Source: a virus
Reading direction: 5' to 3' (one strand)
DNA length: 44,678 nucleotides
IMG/VR virus record: IMGVR_UViG_3300034093_003569
Span: 1 to 44,678 of that record
Positions within the stretch are counted from its first letter, which is position 1; each line of letters starts with the position of its first letter. The translations under genes and the position numbers were made by a program. Positions 31,349-38,285 of this stretch are shown here, one piece after another. The notes under the pieces were generated by a model. The model had not been told where the DNA came from. It did no database searches and saw nothing but the letters and a program-made list of their open reading frames with translations.

Positions 31349-31377
31349 AGTCTACTAATGTAATTGACTTATGTCAA
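31349..31377 (-). promoter_or_regulatory. Candidate promoter of amidinotransferase copy 1, abutting the terminator
   Basis: Leftward, TTGACA (31377-31372), 17-nt spacer, TAGACT (31354-31349). The expected transcription start falls inside the 5' arm of the terminator stem, so transcripts from this promoter would form only a shortened hairpin. The -35 lies in the inverted repeat ATTGAC/GTCAAT. Confidence 0.5.
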
Positions 31378-31383
31378 TAGTTA

Positions 31384-32067
31384 TTATGCGTCAGCAGCTT
31401 TTGGAGTGTAATCGGCACAGCTTAGGCCACGACGAGTCAGTACAGTCTTAACACCGCGAACTGTTTTATCAAATGATGTTGCAATTTCTTCAACAGTTTG
31501 ATCAAGCATATCTTCGATACCAGCATATGGGTCTGCTTTAGCATCTTTTTTATCGCGCTGTGGAGCTTTAACGCCCATAGACAGCAACTTACCACGGATA
31601 GAGTTTACAGAACGGCCTACAGCATCAGCAATATCTTCTAGATATGCGCCGCTATCAACCATTGACTGGATTTTAGCTTCGTCTGCTTCAGAATAGGTAC
31701 GAGGAGTTACTTTTTTCTCAGCGGGCTTAATGTGTGCAGTCATTTCTAGTGAAAGAGCTTTACCATTAATTTGACGAGCTGTGAATTGTCCACCAGCAAA
31801 TTGCTCAGCAATTTCTTCTGCGGTCCAAGTACCTGAGTTTGCACTCAAGAATTGAGATAGAGCAGTAGTTTCTTCAGCAGAGAATACAGGAGCTGCGCCT
31901 GGCTTCTTAGGAACTTCGTAGCCCAGTTTACGCAATTTTGCGGTTACTGAACGACGTGGAAAGTCTAGCTCTTCCATTAGAGCTTCAATAGTATCTTCGG
32001 TAAGTCCTGCAGAAGCAACGTCTTGCAGACGAGCTACCATTTCGTCTGTGTATTCAAATTTAGCCAT
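31384..32067 (-). CDS. DNA-binding protein with four tandem HTH-like modules
   Basis: 227 residues from the ATG at 32067, which has AAAGGA 8 nt upstream; a frame extension to 32091 would put that site inside the gene. Four modules of about 50 residues each end in related helices: RSVTAKLRKLGYEVPKK, TARQINGKALSLEM, RSVNSIRGKLLSMGVKAP and KTVRGVKTVLTRRGLS. Single modules of the same type occur in the proteins at 27413-28171 and 39614-39922. It has its own promoter, a 5' hairpin and a strong terminator, and is richer in G+C than its neighbours, all consistent with an abundant regulator or genome-binding protein (inference). Confidence 0.75.
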   Translation of the reverse strand: MAKFEYTDEMVARLQDVASAGLTEDTIEALMEELDFPRRSVTAKLRKLGYEVPKKPGAAPVFSAEETTALSQFLSANSGTWTAEEIAEQFAGGQFTARQINGKALSLEMTAHIKPAEKKVTPRTYSEADEAKIQSMVDSGAYLEDIADAVGRSVNSIRGKLLSMGVKAPQRDKKDAKADPYAGIEDMLDQTVEEIATSFDKTVRGVKTVLTRRGLSCADYTPKAADA

Positions 32068-32116
32068 GTGTGTGATCCTTTCATTGATCATTGGGTTGGT
32101 TGGTTTTTAAATTAAA

Positions 32117-32142
32117 CAAAAGAGTTATTAATCTCTCTTTTG
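32117..32142 (-). promoter_or_regulatory. 5'-terminal mRNA hairpin of the repeated-HTH gene
   Basis: CAAAAGAG (32117-32124) pairs with CTCTTTTG (32135-32142), an 8-bp stem with a 10-nt loop. It starts where a transcript from the TATAAATA box at 32147-32154 should begin, so it may protect the 5' end. No U tract follows on the leftward strand soon enough to suggest a terminator. Confidence 0.45.
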
Positions 32143-32146
32143 GCTA

Positions 32147-32182
32147 TATTTATATATTACATAAAAACTTTATCTGAAGCAA
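32147..32182 (-). promoter_or_regulatory. Promoter of the repeated-HTH gene, with a late-type TATAAATA box
   Basis: Leftward, TTGCTT (32182-32177) is followed after 17 nt by TAATAT (32159-32154), which overlaps TATAAATA (32154-32147). The same combination, -35 / 17 nt / -10 / TATAAATA, is found at 28190-28225. The rest of the 159-base gap (32068-32226) is A+T-rich with no ORF. Confidence 0.55.
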
Positions 32183-32226
32183 CTATAAATTGAAGGTAAG
32201 CAGCTAGTTGGTCAGTTTTAAATCTA

Positions 32227-33966
32227 TTAAAAATCACCGACTAGGACTTCTTTTTTACTTGACCAGTAATCTACAATCTTAACGCCTAGATCAATTGCTT
32301 TTTTATATTTAGAGGACGAAGTATCTCCAGCAGTAAGTAAAGCATAACAATCTTTAGTTACTGTAGATGTTACCTTAAACCCTTTAGTCTCTAGGATAGA
32401 AGTTAACTCGCCTCTAGTAATATCTGTTTTTCCTGTAATACATATCTTACGAGAACCGTTACCTACAATATCTTCTACTGTCACATTTTGTTCCAGTTTG
32501 AGAGGTAGTGTAAGTACCCAATCCTCATTTTCATCAAGCCAGGATAGAATAGAGTCTATTGTAGAAGGTCCAATACCTTTAATATCTACAGTGGCTACGT
32601 CTCTTAATCTTTTGAAGTTAGGTATTTTATTGATAATCAGCTTAGAAGCTGTTCTACCTACACCATTTATACCTAGAGAAGCTAGCACTAACTCATATGG
32701 CTTAGTCTTAGCTCTTTCTATCTCAGCCTCAATATTAGGTCCAATAGCACCTAACTTATCCCAGTTGTTATTAGCAAATATATCAACTGGGTGTGTTAAG
32801 CCCATCTTCTTAATGTTAGCTGGGCCTAATCCTTTAATATCAATAGTTTTAATAAAATGTTCTAAAACTTTTGTTGTATTAACAATAGCCTTATCACTTA
32901 CCAATAGTCTAGGACCATCTCTCTTTGTCTTGGTGCCTACACTATTCTCTGCGTGACTTTGTGTAATCTTTATACCGTGTTTAGAATGTTCTTTTACACG
33001 AAGGAACTTAGGTATAACTCCGCCAGCTCTTTCAATTTCAATAGTATCTCCCAAGCCTAGATTATGCTGTTCAATAATACTAATATTATGTAAGGTTACT
33101 CTTGAGATAGTAGCGTCATCAATTACTACCGGTGTTATGATACCTGTAGGATTAACTGTGCCAGTTCTACCTATTACCCATACTACATCTTGTAGGGTAG
33201 TAAAAGCTGTTTCTGATTCACGTTGCTTAAGAGCTACAGCAAATCTAGGATATTTAGATGTATAGCCGAGTTTAACGCATTTTTTATAATCATTAATACG
33301 ATATACTAAACCATCTTGAGGATAATTTTTAGCTTTGTTATCTAGTACAGTAAAGAAACCCATATTAGTAAGAATAGACATACGAGTAGTATAATTCATC
33401 TCATAACCTAGAGAGTCATGAGCTACAAATATGATCTCTCTTTCTTTAAATTCTGTAGCTGACTTTAGTCCTAAAGCTCCGCTAACGTAGTTTCTATAAT
33501 TATCTACAGGCTTATCTGTTAGGCATTCGCCATTAACTACTAGTAAAGCTACTTCTGTATTGATCTTCTTAGGGATATTAACTATCTCTAGCGCAAGATG
33601 AGTAACATTTTCTCCCATCTCACCATCTCCGCGGGTTAATGCAAGTTTAAGCTTACCGTGCTTATAAATAAGAGATAGATTAGCGCCATCAATTTTAGGT
33701 GTAATAATATCATACTCTTTGTCGATATTGTCTAATTCATACTCTTTTCTCAAAGAGTATAATTTAAATGGGTGTTTTACCTTACCCGCTTTACCGCCTA
33801 CTTTTAAAGTGGGCGAGTCTGAATCTCGCCAACCTTGTGCTGTTTCCACAGCTTCAAGTTTATCATATAGCTTATCCCATTCTGCATCAGAAATTTCTGG
33901 AGCAGCTGAGTCATAATATAAATGACTGTGTTTAATAACGATTTGTTTGAGTTGTTCATAATTCAT
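32227..33966 (-). CDS. ligA: NAD-dependent DNA ligase lacking the zinc-finger cysteines
   Basis: 579 residues, shorter than bacterial LigA (about 670). The NAD-binding Ia domain is visible (HLYYDSAAPEISDAEWDKLY, 15-34), the adenylated Lys is K91 in the KIDG motif, the OB region has VVWVIGRTGTVNPTG, helix-hairpin-helix repeats follow (IKGLGP, GINGVGRT, IKGIGPST), and a BRCT domain ends the protein (KICITGKTDITRGEL). Between the OB fold and the HhH domain, where LigA has a four-cysteine zinc finger, there is no cysteine at all. It seals nicks during replication. T5-like phages also use NAD-dependent ligase. Confidence 0.93.
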   Translation of the reverse strand: MNYEQLKQIVIKHSHLYYDSAAPEISDAEWDKLYDKLEAVETAQGWRDSDSPTLKVGGKAGKVKHPFKLYSLRKEYELDNIDKEYDIITPKIDGANLSLIYKHGKLKLALTRGDGEMGENVTHLALEIVNIPKKINTEVALLVVNGECLTDKPVDNYRNYVSGALGLKSATEFKEREIIFVAHDSLGYEMNYTTRMSILTNMGFFTVLDNKAKNYPQDGLVYRINDYKKCVKLGYTSKYPRFAVALKQRESETAFTTLQDVVWVIGRTGTVNPTGIITPVVIDDATISRVTLHNISIIEQHNLGLGDTIEIERAGGVIPKFLRVKEHSKHGIKITQSHAENSVGTKTKRDGPRLLVSDKAIVNTTKVLEHFIKTIDIKGLGPANIKKMGLTHPVDIFANNNWDKLGAIGPNIEAEIERAKTKPYELVLASLGINGVGRTASKLIINKIPNFKRLRDVATVDIKGIGPSTIDSILSWLDENEDWVLTLPLKLEQNVTVEDIVGNGSRKICITGKTDITRGELTSILETKGFKVTSTVTKDCYALLTAGDTSSSKYKKAIDLGVKIVDYWSSKKEVLVGDF

Positions 33967-34037
33967 ATTATTAATATAATCTAAGTTTTAGCATTGAGGA
34001 AGTACATAGTTACCTCTAATTTGTTCAACTAACCAGA

Positions 34038-34673
34038 TTAATATAAAAGATCTGGGGGAGTTAATATACTTTTAACATGTTCATCTAACCACCAACGGTC
34101 AGCAGCGTGAATGTATTTTTCATTGGCATCATTTTTTAGTATCTCATCTATCTGCGGATCTTCCCATGCCATCGGAAAGTCAAGCCAGTTACCAAGCGAT
34201 CTTATATACTGACGTCTGTATAAGTATAAAAGTTCTTGGCTTACAAAAAATGGTGGAACCCTCATCCACTGAATAAACTGAGGCATATTTCCCCATGTTG
34301 GTCCACCTCGAAGTCTAGTTTGTTGATGCGTGAGTATATTACGATCGCGACCTATTACTACAGGTTGAACATTGATTCCAAGATTTTCACATTTTTCAAT
34401 AAATTCAAAAATTGGTGGAACTTTAGGAAGCCAATTTTCGATATAAGGATTGCTTATACTCGTAACAGCGTATTGCTTACCTCCCATAATGTCTAGGTCT
34501 ATCTTGTCAAGGTTATTCCAGTAATAGTTGAATGGTTCTTCATAATGCGGTATAAAATAACCATCTGGTTGAAGAGCCTCTTTCCACCCATGCACTGACT
34601 CGTGCATACTAAATATCTTACTAAATAAATGGTTTCCTGATCCTTGCGGACCAAATAACACTATCATCTTCAT
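34038..34673 (-). CDS. P-loop sulfotransferase-like protein
   Basis: 211 residues. The N-terminal loop LFGPQGSGNHLFSKIF (5-20) resembles the PAPS-binding loop of sulfotransferases, which replaces the Walker A of kinases. VQPVVIGRDRNILTHQQTR (102-120) fits the second, 3'-phosphate-binding element. The C-terminus is Trp-rich (HAADRWWLDEH). It would transfer sulfate to a hydroxyl or amine; a kinase is the alternative. It overlaps the next sulfotransferase-like gene by 4 bases and is the last gene of the G+C-richer cassette. The 71 bases after it hold no gene. Confidence 0.55.
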   Translation of the reverse strand: MKMIVLFGPQGSGNHLFSKIFSMHESVHGWKEALQPDGYFIPHYEEPFNYYWNNLDKIDLDIMGGKQYAVTSISNPYIENWLPKVPPIFEFIEKCENLGINVQPVVIGRDRNILTHQQTRLRGGPTWGNMPQFIQWMRVPPFFVSQELLYLYRRQYIRSLGNWLDFPMAWEDPQIDEILKNDANEKYIHAADRWWLDEHVKSILTPPDLLY

Positions 34674-35293
34674 ACTACTGCTACCTCTATATCACCTAAG
34701 TTATATAACTGATGGTATTTTGCAGGCGGTTGCTCAATCCCTAGTCTACAAGCTAATTCTTGATTGCTATCAATATCAAAACTTGCGCCATGCGCAAAAG
34801 CAAAGTCATCAATATCTTGATTCTGTTGATCTATATGCATAGCCATCATCTCAAGATTGCTGTAGTATTGATAATTGGGGTAGGTTATATTAAATTGCCC
34901 GCAACGTACCCACCAACCTAGACAAGCATCATTATCTCTACGCACTAATACAATTGGGCAATCAGGCCAAGTTGCTTTAATACAGTCTAAGTGATGACTA
35001 AATACATGGCTTTTAATTATTCGGGTGCCTGTGCCCTTAAAGGGTCGATCAAATTCAGCTTCAGCTTCCGCTTTAGTAAGTTGTGGGAGACGCATAAAAC
35101 GTCTTCCAAACTCCATACCTGGATCAAAGTATGCACCTAGATGCATAAGCTCTGGCTGTCCCCAAGCACTATGCCAATATGTTCTAGCTTCGCTATAGTC
35201 TGATTGATCAATACTAGGACTGGAGTATATGTTTTTAACCACCGAGCTCCATTTAGAGCCCGGTGCACCTGTTACAAATATGTACTTAGGCAT
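34670..35293 (-). CDS. P-loop sulfotransferase-like protein
   Basis: 207 residues. N-terminal FVTGAPGSKWSSVVKNIY (6-23) is a PAPS-loop-like P-loop. RIIKSHVFSHHLDCIKATWP and IVLVRRDNDACLGWW (114-128) match the second sulfotransferase motif (the R-D of the 3'-phosphate-binding strand). The substrate is unknown. It overlaps the transporter gene by 8 bases and the preceding sulfotransferase-like gene by 4, so the three are coupled. It is related in layout, but not obviously in sequence, to the proteins at 34038-34673 and 36733-37467. Confidence 0.6.
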   Translation of the reverse strand: MPKYIFVTGAPGSKWSSVVKNIYSSPSIDQSDYSEARTYWHSAWGQPELMHLGAYFDPGMEFGRRFMRLPQLTKAEAEAEFDRPFKGTGTRIIKSHVFSHHLDCIKATWPDCPIVLVRRDNDACLGWWVRCGQFNITYPNYQYYSNLEMMAMHIDQQNQDIDDFAFAHGASFDIDSNQELACRLGIEQPPAKYHQLYNLGDIEVAVV

Positions 35294-36746
35294 TAGTAGT
35301 TTTGCTTGCTTTGGTAATAGCTAAGGCTAGAGCACCTGAACCAAATACCGCTAAACAAGTACCTAGCACTGCAATGTTTGGGCCCCCGCCAAAGTTTTGA
35401 CCGTAAACATAAGTTGAGAATCCTACTAAATAAGCAATTAATACTCCCCAGAACATACCTGCTTCGTTGACTAGCTTGTCATTCCACAGGCTAAACATCA
35501 ATGGGAACCATACTGTAGCCCTGAGAATACCAAAGAATAAGAAGATAGTCACCAGTGTCATACCTGGCCAGTTAGCCAGAGTTAAGCCTGCTGCAATCAA
35601 TAAGAACATACCTATTCTACCAATATTAATGCTAGATTGATCATCGCCTTGTGGCTTGACCATGTTCTTAACATCATGTCCAAAGATGTTACTAACGCTG
35701 CTAAGTTGTGAGTCAAGCACAGATACTAGTCCTGCAAACAACATAAATAGATACATTATAGCAGCCCATGCAGGTAGCAAGCTACCTATAGTAAGCACGT
35801 TAACATAACCTAGCAATTCTTTAGGTACTTCGTATTGCATACCCGCAGCTAGAAATCCTAAGATACCGGTCATTAGTGGTGTTAGTATGAATATGAACGC
35901 ACCGCCAACAAATGCTTTGATAACACTATCTTTTTTTACAGCAAAAGCACGTTGATAGAATGCATTATCACCCCACGGTGCTCCCATATGTCCAATAGCG
36001 GTAGAAAAACCAAAGCCCATAAATACGCCTAGTGCAAAGTTTGTACCAAATATATCACGACCATTACCAGTTATACCACCTAATCCTAGATCAACTACAC
36101 CCCAGCCACCGGCTACGCTAACTGCCCAAGGCATCAATATCGCTAGTCCTAGAACTAATACACTCAGTTTGAATATCTCTGTTATAACTGATGCCTTTAA
36201 TCCGCCACGTATGGTATAAGTTAATGCAATAGCTGCCAGAATCAAACTAACTACATGATAGTCCATACCAGTTAATACTTGTACTGATTTAGATCCTGCC
36301 AGCACATTAATAGCAAAACTGCAGATAGCAAGGCTAAATAGCTCAACCATAAACAACGATTGTACACGTTTGCCAAACTTCTCTTTGAGATAACCTGATA
36401 TAGTAAAGCCATCAGGTTTCTTGTCTCGTAATCTCTTAGCAAACCAGCTAAAGAATATCAGGCTAAGAAAGTTACCTATACAGAACCAGAACAATCCAAC
36501 TAGTCCGTTCATGTAGGCTTGTTGTGCAGAGATGAACATTCCAGGTGCCCACATCCATGCAGCACCGGTACTCATCGCTCCTTGAATAGCGCCTACTTCT
36601 CTGCGAGCTACAAAGAAGCCCTCTTTGCTAGTAGCATAGCCTTTAGCAAAAACCCATGTCAATCCAAACACAATAATAGCATAGGCAGCTAGTACCATGA
36701 TTCCTGTGTCGGTAGTGAACAATGGAAAAAGTTTAGTTAGATCCAT
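35286..36746 (-). CDS. Sodium:solute symporter (SSS family)
   Basis: 486 residues from the ATG at 36746, which has AAGGA upstream; the frame extends to 36797 but without a better site. About 13 hydrophobic segments are visible. The N-terminal region has EGFFVARREVGAIQGAMSTG and WMWAPGMFISAQQAY, the substrate/sodium-site region of LeuT-fold SSS carriers, and IRGGLKASVITEIFK later. It should import a small solute with sodium across the host inner membrane. The overall feel is of the urea/DUR3-like branch, but the substrate is not certain. A complete transporter gene is unusual for a phage. It overlaps its neighbours by 14 and 8 bases. Confidence 0.85.
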   Translation of the reverse strand: MDLTKLFPLFTTDTGIMVLAAYAIIVFGLTWVFAKGYATSKEGFFVARREVGAIQGAMSTGAAWMWAPGMFISAQQAYMNGLVGLFWFCIGNFLSLIFFSWFAKRLRDKKPDGFTISGYLKEKFGKRVQSLFMVELFSLAICSFAINVLAGSKSVQVLTGMDYHVVSLILAAIALTYTIRGGLKASVITEIFKLSVLVLGLAILMPWAVSVAGGWGVVDLGLGGITGNGRDIFGTNFALGVFMGFGFSTAIGHMGAPWGDNAFYQRAFAVKKDSVIKAFVGGAFIFILTPLMTGILGFLAAGMQYEVPKELLGYVNVLTIGSLLPAWAAIMYLFMLFAGLVSVLDSQLSSVSNIFGHDVKNMVKPQGDDQSSINIGRIGMFLLIAAGLTLANWPGMTLVTIFLFFGILRATVWFPLMFSLWNDKLVNEAGMFWGVLIAYLVGFSTYVYGQNFGGGPNIAVLGTCLAVFGSGALALAITKASKTTNA

Positions 36747-37467
36747 TATTTTTATCCTTAAAATATTTCCATGCAGCGCGTTGAACCGGACTTCCATCCG
36801 GTTTAAATCCTTCAGCTAATAACTGATAGAATTTTTGTTGTTTACGTCGCATCTCTGAGCTAACGTTAACATATAATTTATTGTCTTTCATAGGCCATCC
36901 AAGTGCTTGACACATCTTGTGCCACAGCACTCCTGAATGCTCATCCAGTATATCTTCTATATTTAACCAAGTTAATCTAGGATCATTTATACCAGATAAT
37001 CCATGACTTTCTATATCGATTCGTAATCTATCTGCTAACTGATAATCGTTATCTATACCCAACATGCCATACCACCGATCACGATCCATAGTAGCTTCGT
37101 TACGTAGATAGCACAATATATGCTCATCTGCTCTAGCCACATCAACATAGATTAGCTTATCAAAAGGCATCATCCAATCTAGTATAGTCTTGATATTACT
37201 ATCTAAGTCTTCTGATGGATTAGAAGGCCAACCGGCATATATATTAGTATGCCATGGTTTAGTATCATTACGGGCTTCTTCAAGTCCAGCCATAAAATCA
37301 TCGATGCCTTTTACTTTACAAAAACTAGCATAACCGTGACTACTGCCGTCTGGAAGCAAAGGATCATCTGTTACACCAGTTCTGTGTTTACTGAACCGCT
37401 CTATCATCCAGCTTATAAAGCTGCCATAGGCTCCTGGGGGATATACTACTACAGTAACTTGATTCAT
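36733..37467 (-). CDS. P-loop protein, sulfotransferase-like (weak)
   Basis: 244 residues. The N-terminus VTVVVYPPGAYGSFISWM (4-21) has a glycine-rich loop after a hydrophobic strand, similar to but more divergent than the other two sulfotransferase-like proteins nearby. FDKLIYVDVARADEHILCYLR could be the second nucleotide-binding strand. It ends in a basic tail (RRKQQKFYQ and onward). The enzymatic call is weak; the gene itself is well supported by its 14-base overlap with the symporter and 3-base spacing to the oxygenase gene. Confidence 0.5.
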   Translation of the reverse strand: MNQVTVVVYPPGAYGSFISWMIERFSKHRTGVTDDPLLPDGSSHGYASFCKVKGIDDFMAGLEEARNDTKPWHTNIYAGWPSNPSEDLDSNIKTILDWMMPFDKLIYVDVARADEHILCYLRNEATMDRDRWYGMLGIDNDYQLADRLRIDIESHGLSGINDPRLTWLNIEDILDEHSGVLWHKMCQALGWPMKDNKLYVNVSSEMRRKQQKFYQLLAEGFKPDGSPVQRAAWKYFKDKNNGSN

Positions 37468-37470
37468 TAC

Positions 37471-38229
37471 TTACACCATATGTAGTAGATTAAATACTGC
37501 TGTAGGCTTACCGATGTCGTTGTGTGCGTTGTCCAATATCATTTGAGTTTTTTCAGTTACTCTACCAGTTATCTGTAGCATTGGTCTATCCCACCATCCC
37601 ATGTTAGCGGTACAATGTGGCATGTCTCTCCATTCCCATGTTATACAATCTCCGGCTTTCCATTGCGTAAAGTTTGCATTACCAATCTGAAATATTTGAC
37701 CTAGCTCCCAATCGGCTAACATTATAGCAAATCTTCTCATGATATTAGGATTTTCATCCATCTCAGTAATCTTAAAACTATTTTCACGCTCTGGTCTAGC
37801 AGCAAAATTATCCATGTGCAGATGCAACATCTGGCCAGTTGTTTGATTATGGAATTTAATCATAGGATCTTCTAAGCCAAGTGTATCAGCTATCTGCCTA
37901 AACAATGGAATATCTTCGGCTGCTGTACGATTGAATACTTCTTGTTTAGGATCAGCGCCAGCACGTATTAGATCTTCTTCCTCTGCACTAGCAGTATAAA
38001 GTCCTTGCTCCGCAATATCTTGGTTGAAATTGTTGCGAGTACTCCAACTACTAGGTTTAGCACGCGGTAGGCACTCATTTATTGCATCGGTAAAGTCAGC
38101 TTTAAATTTGCAAACGTAGGTATAGCTATCGGCTCCAAGTTTAGCTGGTCGGCTGGGATTAAAATGCCACTGGCTTTGTTGTTTAGTGAATTCCCAACGG
38201 CTATTACCCCAATCTTGATATTCAGTCAT
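37471..38229 (-). CDS. 2OG-Fe(II) oxygenase/cupin-like protein
   Basis: 252 residues. The jelly-roll triad is visible: H138-x-D140 in MLHLHMDNF, H205 in RDMPHCTANMGWW, and R215 as the likely 2-oxoglutarate ligand. WKAGDCITWEWRDMP is the typical strand before the distal His. It should hydroxylate a small molecule or side chain. It heads the cassette's leftward run after a promoter candidate at 38257-38285 and has AAGGAAAT before its ATG. Confidence 0.7.
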   Translation of the reverse strand: MTEYQDWGNSRWEFTKQQSQWHFNPSRPAKLGADSYTYVCKFKADFTDAINECLPRAKPSSWSTRNNFNQDIAEQGLYTASAEEEDLIRAGADPKQEVFNRTAAEDIPLFRQIADTLGLEDPMIKFHNQTTGQMLHLHMDNFAARPERENSFKITEMDENPNIMRRFAIMLADWELGQIFQIGNANFTQWKAGDCITWEWRDMPHCTANMGWWDRPMLQITGRVTEKTQMILDNAHNDIGKPTAVFNLLHMV

Positions 38230-38256
38230 ATTATTTCCTTATATGTTGTATATAAT

Positions 38257-38285
38257 ATAGTATAATTTTTTTTACTTTTTTTCAA
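38257..38285 (-). promoter_or_regulatory. Candidate promoter of the symporter/sulfotransferase cassette
   Basis: Leftward, TTGAAA (38285-38280), inside the last codons of the methyltransferase gene, is followed after 17 very A-rich nt by TACTAT (38262-38257); TATACT two bases earlier is an alternative -10. The region is extremely A+T-rich, so chance matches are possible. Confidence 0.35.

Larger units (their letters stand above)
30174..31413 (-). repeat. First copy of a tandem duplication (about 1.24 kb)
   Basis: Contains the final codons of the HTH gene, the promoter/terminator spacer, amidinotransferase copy 1, and the first 24 codons of a CPFA-type gene now fused into the chimeric ORF. 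It matches 28907-30149 along its whole length. Confidence 0.75.

Noticed and set aside
32498-32956. A 152-codon + strand frame inside the ligase gene
   Set aside because: The ligase domains on the opposite strand account for this DNA. The antisense product is hydrophobic low-complexity sequence.
33967-34037. A short open stretch after the sulfotransferase-like gene that would read WLVEQIRGNYVLPQC then stop on the leftward strand
   Set aside because: It looks protein-like and could be the scrap of a replaced gene. However, it is only about 20-28 codons, has no start, and matches nothing else in the window, so it was not called.
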